Of a stretch of DNA of 57,829 nt, positions 42,241 through 49,981 are shown in pieces; position 1 is the first letter of the stretch, and each line of letters begins with the position of its first letter. The notes under the pieces are model-generated. The model saw nothing but the letters and a program-made list of their open reading frames with translations. It made no database searches and was not told the DNA's origin. This DNA is from Acidovorax sp. CCYZU-2555. GTDB taxonomy: Bacteria > Pseudomonadota > Gammaproteobacteria > Burkholderiales > Burkholderiaceae_C. The position numbers and the translations under genes were made by a program. Location: assembly GCF_018413525.1 (NCBI RefSeq), contig NZ_JAHCDD010000031.1, positions 1 to 57,829 of the forward strand, given 5' to 3'.

Positions 42241-42534
42241 TTAGGCCTTAGCGATCAGCGCATCGAACTGCGCGTTGAGCTTGGCTTCTATGCTGTCCTT
42301 GAACATGGCGGCCAGAAAGCCCAGCTCGGCCTCGAGTTCGAAGGCGCTCGCGGTCACCACGAGCCGGCCGTCGACGCCATTGCCGCTGAAGCGCAGCAGG
42401 TCCTGGGCGTCGCCGGATTCGTATTCGCATTGCACGCCGAATTTCTCGGCGGCCTGTTCGCCCCAGCGCTGGGCGTGTTGGCGGGCGGTGGGCAGGCCCA
42501 GCGAGTGGGTGCGGGAAAGCTGGATGTCAGGCAA
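42241..42534 (-). CDS. Polyhydroxyalkanoic acid system family protein
   Basis: 97 residues. It starts with DIQLSRTHSLGLPTARQHAQRWGEQAAEKFG and ends with ELGFLAAMFKDSIEAKLNAQFDALI, the pattern of the small PHA-system family (PF09650-like), which in other bacteria is found with polyhydroxyalkanoate granule genes. Function is not well defined; a role in granule formation or carbon storage is suggested only by family naming. No phaC, phaA or phaB genes are present here. It is divergent from the acyl-CoA-binding protein gene with a 91-base gap, and convergent with the M20 amidohydrolase. Confidence 0.75.
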   Translation of the reverse strand: MPDIQLSRTHSLGLPTARQHAQRWGEQAAEKFGVQCEYESGDAQDLLRFSGNGVDGRLVVTASAFELEAELGFLAAMFKDSIEAKLNAQFDALIAKA

Positions 42535-42625
42535 GGGTTAGTCCGGGTGAAGTGGCGTGAGAGGCGGCGTGCTGCGATGACTACACTGGGCCGATCGCAT
42601 CCCCTGATTTTAAGGAGCAACCTGC

Positions 42626-42880
42626 ATGTCCGATCTGAACGCTGCTTTCGAAGCCGCCGTGGCCCAATCCAAGACGCTCAGCGAGCGGCCCGACAACGCC
42701 ACGCTGCTCAAGATCTACGCTTTGTACAAGCAGGCCACGCAGGGCGACAACGAAGAGAAGAAGCCCAGCTTCAGCGACATGGTGGGCCGCGCCAAGTGGG
42801 ACGCCTGGGAAAAGCTCAAGGACACGGACGCCGATAGCGCGCGCCAGCAATACATCGATCTCATCGCGTCGCTGAGCTGA
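42626..42880 (+). CDS. Acyl-CoA-binding protein
   Basis: 84 residues, exactly the size of the four-helix ACBP fold. The conserved ligand residues are visible in NATLLKIYALYKQATQGDN, KPSFSDMVGRAKWDAWEKLKD and the final helix QQYIDLIASL. It binds medium- to long-chain acyl-CoA esters in the cytosol and buffers the pool. A TAAGGAG ribosome-binding site lies 8 bases before the ATG. The 3' end overlaps the convergent aminopeptidase gene by 20 bases. The nearby CFA synthase and PHA-system genes and the long acyl-CoA ligase operon suggest a lipid-metabolism context, though no operon joins them. Confidence 0.9.
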   Translation: MSDLNAAFEAAVAQSKTLSERPDNATLLKIYALYKQATQGDNEEKKPSFSDMVGRAKWDAWEKLKDTDADSARQQYIDLIASLS

Positions 42881-44054
42881 TCGCGGCCGGCGCGCAGACG
42901 GCCGGGCGCTCGGGCATCAGCGCGCACAGCGTCTGCAGCCGCTCGGCTTCGGGCCGTTGCGCCAGTTGCTCCACGGCTTCATGGAAGGCCGGCCAGGGCG
43001 CGGCCTTGCCCGCCTGCTGCGCGAACAGCGCTTCGAACGCCGGCACCCAGAGGTCATAGGCCGACAGCGCGCCGAACGCCGCGTTGTTGGCTTGCGCCAC
43101 CCAGCGGTCCAGGCGCTGCAGCGACTGCGCCGCGGCTTCGGGGCGCGCGGCGAGTTCGGGCGATGCCAGCCACTGCGCGCGCAGGTCCTGGTAGCGCGCC
43201 CTGAAATCCTGCAGTATCCTGGCCTTGGCTTCGGCCAGCGTGTGCGGCGGTGGTGCCGCATACAGGGCTTCGAGCGCCTGGCGCGTATGCTGCGTGAGCG
43301 CGCGAAATTGCGCGCGCCGGTGCTGGGCCGCCTGCCACGCGGGCGCTGCCGCAACGGCGCTGGCCGACTGCCGCAGCCAGGCCTGGGTGCCGATGCGCTC
43401 CACGGCCGTCGCATACGACTCATTGAAGTTCATGTCGCCGGCCAGATAGACGCGCTGGTGCGACAGCTCATGAAACAGCAGGCCCACGAGTTCGCCTTCG
43501 GGCCAGCGCACGAAGGTATCGAGCAGCGGGTCGCCGCCCAGCCAGTTGAACCAGCCCAGCGTCGAATACGCGGGCACGGGGTAGACATGCACATCCATGC
43601 CTTGCGCCGCGAGCGGCTGGGCCTGGGCCTGGGCATCGGCGAGCGCGAAGTAGCCGCGGTAGCCCACGCAGCCGGCTATGGGAAAACACCATTGGTGCAG
43701 TTGCAGCGAGTCGGGCGGCGCGGCCGTGACGTTCCAGACCGCGGCCGGTCTATGCAGCGCCGCATAGCGGCGGTAGCTCGCGTTGTCGGGCAGGGCCAGC
43801 GTCTGGCTCGCGAAATCGCGCGCGCGCTGGGCGAGCAGCAGCTGGCCGCGCAGCGCGGGCGACAGCTGCGGATCTTCGAGCCATTCGGCCACGGGACGCG
43901 CCGCGTGCAGCATCTGCAGCTGGCCGCGCGCGCCTTGCCAGTAGTAGCCCACATCGGGCAGCGCGCAGCCGCCCAGCAGGGCGGCAAGCCCGGCCGATAA
44001 CAGGAACTTGCGGGCTTGCTGTCCCCGCTGCCTAAAGGGGCTGACTACACTCAT
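42861..44054 (-). CDS. Lipoprotein aminopeptidase-like zinc protease (PF10023 type)
   Basis: 397 residues. A lipobox (LAALLGGC) within the first 30 residues marks it as a lipoprotein. The zinc motif is LLFHELSHQRVYL with a downstream Glu in NFNESYATAVERIG, a gluzincin HExxH...E arrangement. This fits the 'putative aminopeptidase' family common in proteobacteria, which likely trims peptides in the periplasm. The ATG at 44054 is chosen because the lipobox then lies at the usual place; upstream ATGs add an unrelated extension. Its start is 31 bases from the divergent gene at 44085, and its end overlaps the ACBP gene. Substrate unknown. Confidence 0.85.
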   Translation of the reverse strand: MSVVSPFRQRGQQARKFLLSAGLAALLGGCALPDVGYYWQGARGQLQMLHAARPVAEWLEDPQLSPALRGQLLLAQRARDFASQTLALPDNASYRRYAALHRPAAVWNVTAAPPDSLQLHQWCFPIAGCVGYRGYFALADAQAQAQPLAAQGMDVHVYPVPAYSTLGWFNWLGGDPLLDTFVRWPEGELVGLLFHELSHQRVYLAGDMNFNESYATAVERIGTQAWLRQSASAVAAAPAWQAAQHRRAQFRALTQHTRQALEALYAAPPPHTLAEAKARILQDFRARYQDLRAQWLASPELAARPEAAAQSLQRLDRWVAQANNAAFGALSAYDLWVPAFEALFAQQAGKAAPWPAFHEAVEQLAQRPEAERLQTLCALMPERPAVCAPAAISSATR

Positions 44055-44084
44055 GGCTTCATTCACGCTGTTTCCCCCGATCCG

Positions 44085-44699
44085 ATGGACTTCTTTACGC
44101 TGGCAATCATTGTCACCATTGCCGTTTATGTGCTCAAGCGGCAGGACCAAAAGCGGCGCACGCGCCTGCTCGCCGAACACCTGGGCCGCCTGCAGATCGA
44201 GAAACTGATGGGCAGCCTGATCGAAGGTTACCTGCGCGCGCTGGGTGAAAGCGATCTGCAGCGCCGCACCCAGATCTGGGTGCTGCTCGAGGGCACGGAA
44301 AAAAGCCTGGCCGAACAGTTCCAGCGCTTTGCCGAGCAATTCTCCGCGGTCGATGAAAAGGAAGTGCGCGTGAGCACGCTGCCGCTGGCGCTGCCCTACA
44401 TCGAACGCGTCTATCCCCAGGGCACGTTCGACATGCGCGAAATGATCAAGATCCATGCGCGCGGCATCGCCGCCCCCCAGGTGTACGCGGCGCAGGACGA
44501 CGACGAGCGGCGCAAGCGCGCGTTCACGCTGACCGCCGAGATTTTCCTCATGCAGCATAGCTGCCATTGGTTCTGCAAGTCGCAGACCGTGGCGTCGATG
44601 CGGCTGCTCGCGCGCCACCAGACGAGCTACGAGCAGGTGCAGACCTCGGTCTCGTCGTCGACGCGCGACGCCTACCTGCGGCTCATCGGCAAGCGCTGA
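44085..44699 (+). CDS. Membrane-anchored protein of unknown function
   Basis: 204 residues. One membrane segment at the N-terminus (FTLAIIVTIAVYVL) is followed by a basic stretch (RQDQKRRTRLLAEH) and a helical cytoplasmic region with no motif I recognise; charged segments such as EGTEKSLAEQFQRFAEQF suggest helical bundles. The ATG at 44085 starts directly at the membrane segment. Upstream in-frame ATGs would place 23 residues before it. It is divergent from the aminopeptidase lipoprotein with only 31 bases between starts, so their promoters must lie inside each other's coding regions or be shared. Homologues in Burkholderiales are expected but not named. No function proposed. Confidence 0.7.
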   Translation: MDFFTLAIIVTIAVYVLKRQDQKRRTRLLAEHLGRLQIEKLMGSLIEGYLRALGESDLQRRTQIWVLLEGTEKSLAEQFQRFAEQFSAVDEKEVRVSTLPLALPYIERVYPQGTFDMREMIKIHARGIAAPQVYAAQDDDERRKRAFTLTAEIFLMQHSCHWFCKSQTVASMRLLARHQTSYEQVQTSVSSSTRDAYLRLIGKR

Positions 44700-44791
44700 G
44701 AACGCGATCGGCATGCAGGACAGCGCCGATCCAAATATCAGGTTTGGCGCTATTGCCGGTTGGTGTCAGATAGCCAAGAATAGGCATCGAC

Positions 44792-46102
44792 ATGAAACAC
44801 CTGATCCATACCCTCGAGGGCCGTCTGGCCCCGTTGCCGGTGGCGGTTGCCGTCGAGTTGCCTTCGGGTGAGCTCGTCGGCCGTACGCCCACCGAGGTGG
44901 TGCTGCGGTTTCGCTCGCTCGCACCGCTCGCGGCCCTGGCCGCAGGCCATATAGGCACGCTGGGCGCGGCCGTGGTCGAAGGCCAGGTCGAACTCGAAGG
45001 CCATGTGCGCGACATCATGCGCGCGGCGTCGGCGCTGCTGCAGTCCGACCCTGTGCGCGGCACGTCGAGCTGGTGGTCGCAGATCATGGCGCGCACGCGC
45101 TCCATGGCGCTGCACACCGTGGCGCGCGACGCCGAGCAGATTGAATTCCATTACGACCTGTCCGATGATTTCTATGCGCTGTGGCTGGACCCGCGGCGCG
45201 TCTATTCCTGTGCCTACTACCGCCGGCCCGACATGACGCTGGCCCAGGCCCAGGAAGCCAAGCTCGACCATATCTGCCGCAAGCTGCAGCTGCGCGCGGG
45301 CGAGCGCTTTCTCGACATAGGCGCGGGCTGGGGCGGACTGCTGCTCTGGGCTGCCGAGCATTACGGCGTGCAGGCCCATGGCATCACGCTGTCGCGCAAC
45401 CAGCATGCGTATGTGAGCCAGCTGATCGCGGCGCGCGGACTGCAGGACCGGGTGCGCATAGAGCTGCGCGACTACCGCGAACTGCGGCCCGACACCCCGT
45501 TCGACAAGATCGCCTCGGTGGGCATGTTCGAGCATGTGGGCCAGGCGCAGATGCCGGCCTATGCCGACACCGTGCGTCGCCTGCTGCGCCCCGGCGGGCT
45601 GGCGCTGATCCATGGCATCACCGCGGGCGGCGTCGACAACGTCGAGGTCGGCGCGGGCATGGGCGAGTTCATCAGCCGCTACATCTTTCCCGGCGGCGAA
45701 CTGCTGCATGTGAGCCGCGTATTGCACGTGCTGTCGCAAAGCGGCCTCGAAATGGTCGACACCGAGAACCTGCGGCCGCATTACGCACGCACGCTATGGG
45801 CCTGGTCCGACGCGCTCGAGGAGCAGCTGCCCCGCGCACAGCGTATCCTTGAGCAGCAGACCGACGGCGAACGCGGCGCGCGCGCGCTGCGAGCCTACCG
45901 GCTGTACCTGGCGGGTTGTGCCATGGGCTTCGAGCGCGGCTGGATCGCGCTGCACCAGATGCTCGTGACCCACCCCGACGGCCAGATGGGCAGCGGGGCG
46001 TTGATTGGCGCCCAGTCTGAATACCCGTTCAATCGCGAATACATGTACACCGAAGGAATCGCATGCCCTACAAGTTCAAATCCCGTGCCACCGCAGATCT
46101 GA
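44792..46102 (+). CDS. cfa: Cyclopropane-fatty-acyl-phospholipid synthase
   Basis: 436 residues. It has the class I SAM-methyltransferase motif FLDIGAGWGGLLLWAAEHYG, the catalytic Cys in YSCAYYRRP, FDKIASVGMFEHVG, and FISRYIFPGGELLH with the bicarbonate-binding region. It transfers a methylene group from SAM to cis double bonds of membrane lipids, usually in stationary phase or acid. A 5' extension of about 100 residues before the catalytic core is normal for Cfa. The last codons overlap the DUF1840 gene start by 40 bases, giving an unusual C-terminal tail (GIACPTSSNPVPPQI) which reads the start of the next gene in another frame. Confidence 0.9.
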   Translation: MKHLIHTLEGRLAPLPVAVAVELPSGELVGRTPTEVVLRFRSLAPLAALAAGHIGTLGAAVVEGQVELEGHVRDIMRAASALLQSDPVRGTSSWWSQIMARTRSMALHTVARDAEQIEFHYDLSDDFYALWLDPRRVYSCAYYRRPDMTLAQAQEAKLDHICRKLQLRAGERFLDIGAGWGGLLLWAAEHYGVQAHGITLSRNQHAYVSQLIAARGLQDRVRIELRDYRELRPDTPFDKIASVGMFEHVGQAQMPAYADTVRRLLRPGGLALIHGITAGGVDNVEVGAGMGEFISRYIFPGGELLHVSRVLHVLSQSGLEMVDTENLRPHYARTLWAWSDALEEQLPRAQRILEQQTDGERGARALRAYRLYLAGCAMGFERGWIALHQMLVTHPDGQMGSGALIGAQSEYPFNREYMYTEGIACPTSSNPVPPQI

Positions 46103-46404
46103 TCATGCTCGACGCCAGCGCGCGCAAGCTGCTGGCCATCGTCGGCAAGGACGCCGACGGCCCGGGCATCATCACCGCGATGCAGATTCCGGGCGCGCTG
46201 GCCGCGCTGGAGCAGGCCGTGCTCGCCGAGGAAGCCCAGCGCGCCGCCAGCGGCGAGACGCAGGACGCCGACGATGGCGCGCAGGACGACGAAAACGACG
46301 CACCCGCGGGTGCCGCCGACGGCGTGAGCCTGCGCCAGCGCACGGCGCCGTTCATCGACATGCTCAAGCGCAGCGGGGCCGAGGGGCGCGATGTGACCTG
46401 GTGA
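46063..46404 (+). CDS. DUF1840 family protein
   Basis: 113 residues. The N-terminal block YKFKSRATADLIMLDASARKLLAIVGKD and the C-terminal RTAPFIDMLKRSGAEGRDVTW are DUF1840 signatures, separated by an acidic linker (DADDGAQDDENDAP). The family is found mostly in Burkholderiales and related orders; function unknown. The start lies 40 bases inside the cfa gene in a different frame. Its proximity to cfa suggests co-expression. Ends about 100 bases before a strong terminator. Confidence 0.85.
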   Translation: MPYKFKSRATADLIMLDASARKLLAIVGKDADGPGIITAMQIPGALAALEQAVLAEEAQRAASGETQDADDGAQDDENDAPAGAADGVSLRQRTAPFIDMLKRSGAEGRDVTW

Positions 46405-46443
46405 ACCTGGCCCCCCACGTTCGCCCACTGCGTGTGGCTCTCT

Positions 46444-46480
46444 GCCCCCCCAAGGGGGGCGCGTTTTGCCTTGGGACGGC
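46444..46480 (+). repeat. G/C-run hairpin with GTTTTGCCTTGGGRCGGC repeat (copy 2)
   Basis: GCCCCCC (46444-46450) and GGGGGGC (46454-46460) pair around CAA, followed by GTTTTGCCTTGGGACGGC (46463-46480). It matches the element at 42181-42222, 17 of 18 bases in the second part. It follows the DUF1840 stop. Confidence 0.6.
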
Positions 46481-46499
46481 CATGCAATTGCCCAGACAA

Positions 46500-46527
46500 A
46501 AAAAACCGGCCCACAGGCCGGTTTTTT
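46500..46527. terminator. Bidirectional intrinsic terminator
   Basis: CCGGCC (46506-46511) and GGCCGG (46516-46521) form a stem with a 4-base loop, with A-run on one side and T-run on the other. It serves the convergent DUF1840 and Bug-protein genes. It is the clearest terminator in the window. Confidence 0.9.
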
Positions 46528-46542
46528 CATGCGCAAGCGCGA

Positions 46543-47532
46543 TCAGTCGGCGTAAGCGCCTGCGGCCTTGATGACCTTGCCCCAGGTTTCGATTTCGGAT
46601 TGCACGAACTTCTTGTGGCCTTCGGGCGAGACGCGCGCGTCGGAAGCGATCACCGCACCGAGCTGCTCTTCCTTCTTGATGAAATCGGGTTCCTTCATCG
46701 CCAGGCGCATTGCGTCGTTGATCTTCTTGGTCACGGCCGCGGGCGTGCCCTTGGGCGCGTACAGGCCGTGCCAGACCGTGACCTGGAAGTTCTTCAGGCC
46801 GCTTTCGTCCAGCGTGGGCAGGTCCTTGAGCGCTGGCGTGGTCAGGCGCTTGGGCGTGGTCACGCCGTAGGCCTTGACCTTCTTGGATTCGATCTGGGCC
46901 GTGGTGTTGGTGGTCTGGTCGCACAGCAGGTCGACCTGATTGCCCATCAGATCGGCAATCGCGGGCGCCGCACCCTTGTAAGGCACGGGCGTCATTTCGA
47001 TCTTCAGCGTCGACTGCAGCATCAGGCCGCAGAGGTGGGATGCCGAACCGACACCGGCGTTCGCCAGGTTGACCTTGCCCTGGTTCTTGCCGATCCAGGT
47101 GATCAGGTCCTTGTAGTTGTCGGCGGGCAGCGTGGGCTTGCCGATCAGCGTCATGGGCACGTCGTTGATGATGCCCAGGTATTCGAAGTCGTTGAGCACG
47201 TTGAACGACAGCTTGCGGTACAGCGTGGGCACGGTGGCCATGCCGATGTGGTTCAGCAGCAGGGTATAGCCGTCAGGATTGGCGCGTGCCACCTTGGCGA
47301 TGCCGATCGCACTGCCGGCGCCGGCCGAATTGTCGATCACGATCGTCGCATTGTTCAGGTGTTTGCGCATCGAGTCGGCCAGATCGCGGGCCACGCGGTC
47401 GGTCGGGCCGCCGGCGGTGAAAGGCACCACGATGGTGATGCTCTTGCCTGCGGCGGGAAATTCCTGGGCTTGAACTCCGGTGGCGGCGACAGCGGCCAAG
47501 GCGATAGTCGCCAGCTTGAACAACTTCTGCAT
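46543..47532 (-). CDS. Bug/TctC-family periplasmic substrate-binding protein
   Basis: 329 residues. Sec signal peptide (FKLATIALAAVAATGVQA) followed by the Bug start FPAAGKSITIVVPFTAGGPTDRV. Other blocks: DNSAGAGSAIGIAKVARA, LANAGVGSASHLCGLML and PVPYKGAAPAIADLMGNQVDLL. Lys-rich compared with the other four Bug proteins in the window, perhaps a different ligand or origin. It lies alone: 120 bases downstream of the CoA-ligase gene's end (47653), on the same strand, so it may be co-transcribed with the large ABC operon or have its own promoter in the AT-richer gap. Confidence 0.9.
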   Translation of the reverse strand: MQKLFKLATIALAAVAATGVQAQEFPAAGKSITIVVPFTAGGPTDRVARDLADSMRKHLNNATIVIDNSAGAGSAIGIAKVARANPDGYTLLLNHIGMATVPTLYRKLSFNVLNDFEYLGIINDVPMTLIGKPTLPADNYKDLITWIGKNQGKVNLANAGVGSASHLCGLMLQSTLKIEMTPVPYKGAAPAIADLMGNQVDLLCDQTTNTTAQIESKKVKAYGVTTPKRLTTPALKDLPTLDESGLKNFQVTVWHGLYAPKGTPAAVTKKINDAMRLAMKEPDFIKKEEQLGAVIASDARVSPEGHKKFVQSEIETWGKVIKAAGAYAD

Positions 47533-47652
47533 GAATAGGCTCCTTAGGGACGTTCATGATAAGAACGAATGCCGAAATCGCTCCCGCGGAAAAATAAGTG
47601 TTTTCCCTGAAAACACGCAAGAAAAATGGACCTGGATTGATCCAGGTCGTCT

Positions 47653-48900
47653 TCAGCGGTAGCTGCGCGCGTCTTCGATCACCACGCCGTCGTTGGGCAG
47701 CGCCCCCGGCGCCAGCGGCCGCACGTCGCAGCGCAGCTTGGTCAGGTCGCGTACGCAGGCCTCGATCTGCAGCAGCAGCGCGGGCTCGGTGTCCTGGGTC
47801 TCGACCAGCAGTTCCATGGAATCGTTGGCCATTTCGCCGCGCACCACGAGGCGTGCGCGCTGTACCTGGGCGAAGCGCTGCACTACTTGGTGGACCTGGG
47901 CCGGGTGCACGAACATGCCGCGCACCTTGGTGGTCTGGTCGGCGCGGCCCATCCAGCCGCGAATGCGCACATTGGTGCGGCCCGTGGGGCAATGACCGGG
48001 CAGCACGGCCGACAGATCGCCGGTGCCGAAACGTATCAGCGGGTAGCCGGGGTTGAGCGTGGTCACGACCAGTTCGCCGACTTCGCCGTCGGGCACGGGG
48101 TCGTTGGTGCCGGGGCGCACGATTTCGACGATCACGTTCTCGTCGACCACCAGGCCTTCGCGCGCCGAGGTTTCATAGGCGATCAGTCCCAGGTCGGCGG
48201 TGGCATAGCACTGGTAGCCCGCGACGCCGCGCTCGGCCAGCCAGTCGCGCAGCGACGGCGGAAAGGCTTCGCCCGACACCAGCGCCTTGTGCAGGCTGGG
48301 CAGGGGCTGGCCCAGGCTTTGCGCCTTTTCGATCAGGATGCGCAGGAAGCTGGGCGTGCCGATATAGCCCGCGGGGCGCAGCTCGGCGATCGCCTGCACC
48401 TGCTGCTCGGTCTGGCCCGTGCCCGCGGCAAACACCGTGCAGCCCAGCGCCTGGGCGCCGGTTTCCATCATCGCGCCCGCGGGCACGAAGTGGTAGCTGA
48501 AACTGTTGTGCACCAGCTCGCCCGGGCGAAAGCCCGCGGCGTGGATGGCGCGCGCCATGCGCCAGTAGTCGCTGCCGCAGCCTTCGGGCTCGTAGATGCC
48601 GCCGGGGCTCGAGAACACGCGCGGCATGCGCGCGCCGAAATCGAGCGCGCTGAAGCCGCCGAACGGGGTGGTGGCGCGCTGCGCGATCTGGCGCTCGAGC
48701 AGCTGCGACTTGCGTGTCACGGGCAACCGGGCCAGCGCGGCGCGGGAAGTGACTGCTGCGGGATCGATGCCCGCGAGTATTTCGGCAAAGGCGGGCGACG
48801 CGTGCTGCGCATGCGCGATCTGCGGCGGCAGCGCCGCCATCAAGGCCTGTTCGCGGGTTTCGGGCGCGCGCGCTTCCAGCGCGTCGTAATGATCGGTCAT
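47653..48900 (-). CDS. Phenylacetate-CoA ligase family protein (divergent)
   Basis: 415 residues, adenylate-forming enzyme of the PaaK group, slightly shorter than PaaK (about 430-440). Recognisable parts are LPVTRKSQLLERQ, CYATADLGLIAYE, NPGYPLIRFGTGDLSAVL and GWMGRADQTTKVRGMFVHPAQV. The usual Gly/Ser/Thr-rich ATP loop is changed to FSSPGGIYEPEG, so its ATP chemistry may be altered or the family is a distinct one. It lies 148 bases downstream of livF on the same strand, with a repeat hairpin between. Together with the AMP-ligase at 54200 and the ABC importer it should activate an imported acid as CoA thioester. Substrate, possibly an aromatic acid, is inference. Confidence 0.8.
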   Translation of the reverse strand: MTDHYDALEARAPETREQALMAALPPQIAHAQHASPAFAEILAGIDPAAVTSRAALARLPVTRKSQLLERQIAQRATTPFGGFSALDFGARMPRVFSSPGGIYEPEGCGSDYWRMARAIHAAGFRPGELVHNSFSYHFVPAGAMMETGAQALGCTVFAAGTGQTEQQVQAIAELRPAGYIGTPSFLRILIEKAQSLGQPLPSLHKALVSGEAFPPSLRDWLAERGVAGYQCYATADLGLIAYETSAREGLVVDENVIVEIVRPGTNDPVPDGEVGELVVTTLNPGYPLIRFGTGDLSAVLPGHCPTGRTNVRIRGWMGRADQTTKVRGMFVHPAQVHQVVQRFAQVQRARLVVRGEMANDSMELLVETQDTEPALLLQIEACVRDLTKLRCDVRPLAPGALPNDGVVIEDARSYR

Positions 48901-48938
48901 GAAGAATTCCTTGGCTACGGGATGTCGCGGGAGGCAGG

Positions 48939-49003
48939 CCCTTCGACAAGCTCAGGGCGATCGGGGAAAAACCGTTCGTCCTGAGCCTGTCGAAGGATGA
49001 ACG
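48939..49003. repeat. Second inverted pair of the TTCGACA-type repeat
   Basis: CCTTCGACAAGCTCAGGGCG (48940-48959) and, inverted, TCGTCCTGAGCCTGTCGAAGG (48978-48996 region) can pair into a long stem with a short loop. It is the same element as at 21752-21876. It sits inside the presumed operon between livF and the PaaK-like gene and may protect the upstream RNA or reduce downstream expression. Confidence 0.75.
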
Positions 49004-49048
49004 TCCACGCTCTATGCAAAGACGCGTTGGGCAGATGCATGCATGGCA

Positions 49049-49897
49049 TCACGCCAGCCAGCGCTTGCGCCGCTTGTAGCTCTTGACGTCCTTGAAGCTC
49101 TTGCGTTCGCCGCCGCCCATGCCAAGGTAGAACTCCTTGACGTCTTCGTTGCTGGCGAGTTCGGCCGCGGGGCCGTCCATCACGATGCGGCCGCTTTCCA
49201 TGATGTAGCCGTAGTCCGCATAGCGCAGCGCCATGCTGGTGTTCTGTTCGGCGAGCAGGAAGGTGACCTGCTCGCGCGTATTGAGGTCCTTGACGATGTT
49301 GAACACCTCTTCGACGATCTGCGGCGCCAGGCCCATCGAGGGTTCGTCGAGCAGCACCATGCGCGGGTTGCTCATCAGCGCGCGGCCGATGGCGCACATC
49401 TGCTGCTCGCCGCCCGAGGTGTAGGCGGCCTGCGAATGGCGCCGGGTCTTGAGGCGCGGAAAGTAGTTGTAGACCTTCTCGAGGTTGGCCGAAATCTCGC
49501 CCGCATCCTTGCGCGTATAGGCGCCGGTCAGCAGGTTTTCCTCGATGCTCAGGTGGGCGAAGCAGTGCCGGCCTTCCATCACCTGGACCACGCCGCGGCG
49601 CACCAGGTCCGAAGGCGTGAGGTTGGCGATCTGCTCGCCTTCGAGCACGATGGAGCCCTTGGTGACTTCGCCGCGTTCGCCCTTGAGCAGGTTGGACACG
49701 GCACGCAGCGTGGTGGTCTTGCCCGCGCCATTGCCGCCGAGCAGCGCGACGATGCTCTGGCGCGGCACCTGCAGCGACACGCCCTTGAGCACCAGGATCA
49801 CATGGTTGTAGATGACCTCGATGCCGTTGACCACGAGCAGCGGCTCGGCGGTGGCAACGGCGGCGGCGCCGGGCGTGGGGGCAGTAGTTTCAGACAT
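49049..49897 (-). CDS. livF: Branched-chain-type ABC transporter ATP-binding protein (LivF type)
   Basis: 282 residues. Walker A is LGGNGAGKTTT, the signature is YTSGGEQQMCAIGRALM with the Q/S variant SGGEQQ, Walker B is RMVLLDEPSMGLAP, and the H-loop position reads Gln in AEQNTS as in LivF proteins. An N-terminal extension of about 20 residues precedes the core. It is the second ATPase of the importer encoded with livG, livH, livM and the binding protein. The ATG at 49897 is chosen because the upstream frame overlaps a Pro/Arg-rich region without homology. The C-terminus is unusually basic (SYKRRKRWLA). Confidence 0.9.
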   Translation of the reverse strand: MSETTAPTPGAAAVATAEPLLVVNGIEVIYNHVILVLKGVSLQVPRQSIVALLGGNGAGKTTTLRAVSNLLKGERGEVTKGSIVLEGEQIANLTPSDLVRRGVVQVMEGRHCFAHLSIEENLLTGAYTRKDAGEISANLEKVYNYFPRLKTRRHSQAAYTSGGEQQMCAIGRALMSNPRMVLLDEPSMGLAPQIVEEVFNIVKDLNTREQVTFLLAEQNTSMALRYADYGYIMESGRIVMDGPAAELASNEDVKEFYLGMGGGERKSFKDVKSYKRRKRWLA

Positions 49898-49981
49898 GGG
49901 AACAGCCTCGCTGGAGAAATCGAAAAAGGGGCCCGGGCGCCGACCGGGCGCCATGCAGGGCCCGGCCGGCGCGCAGCGCCA

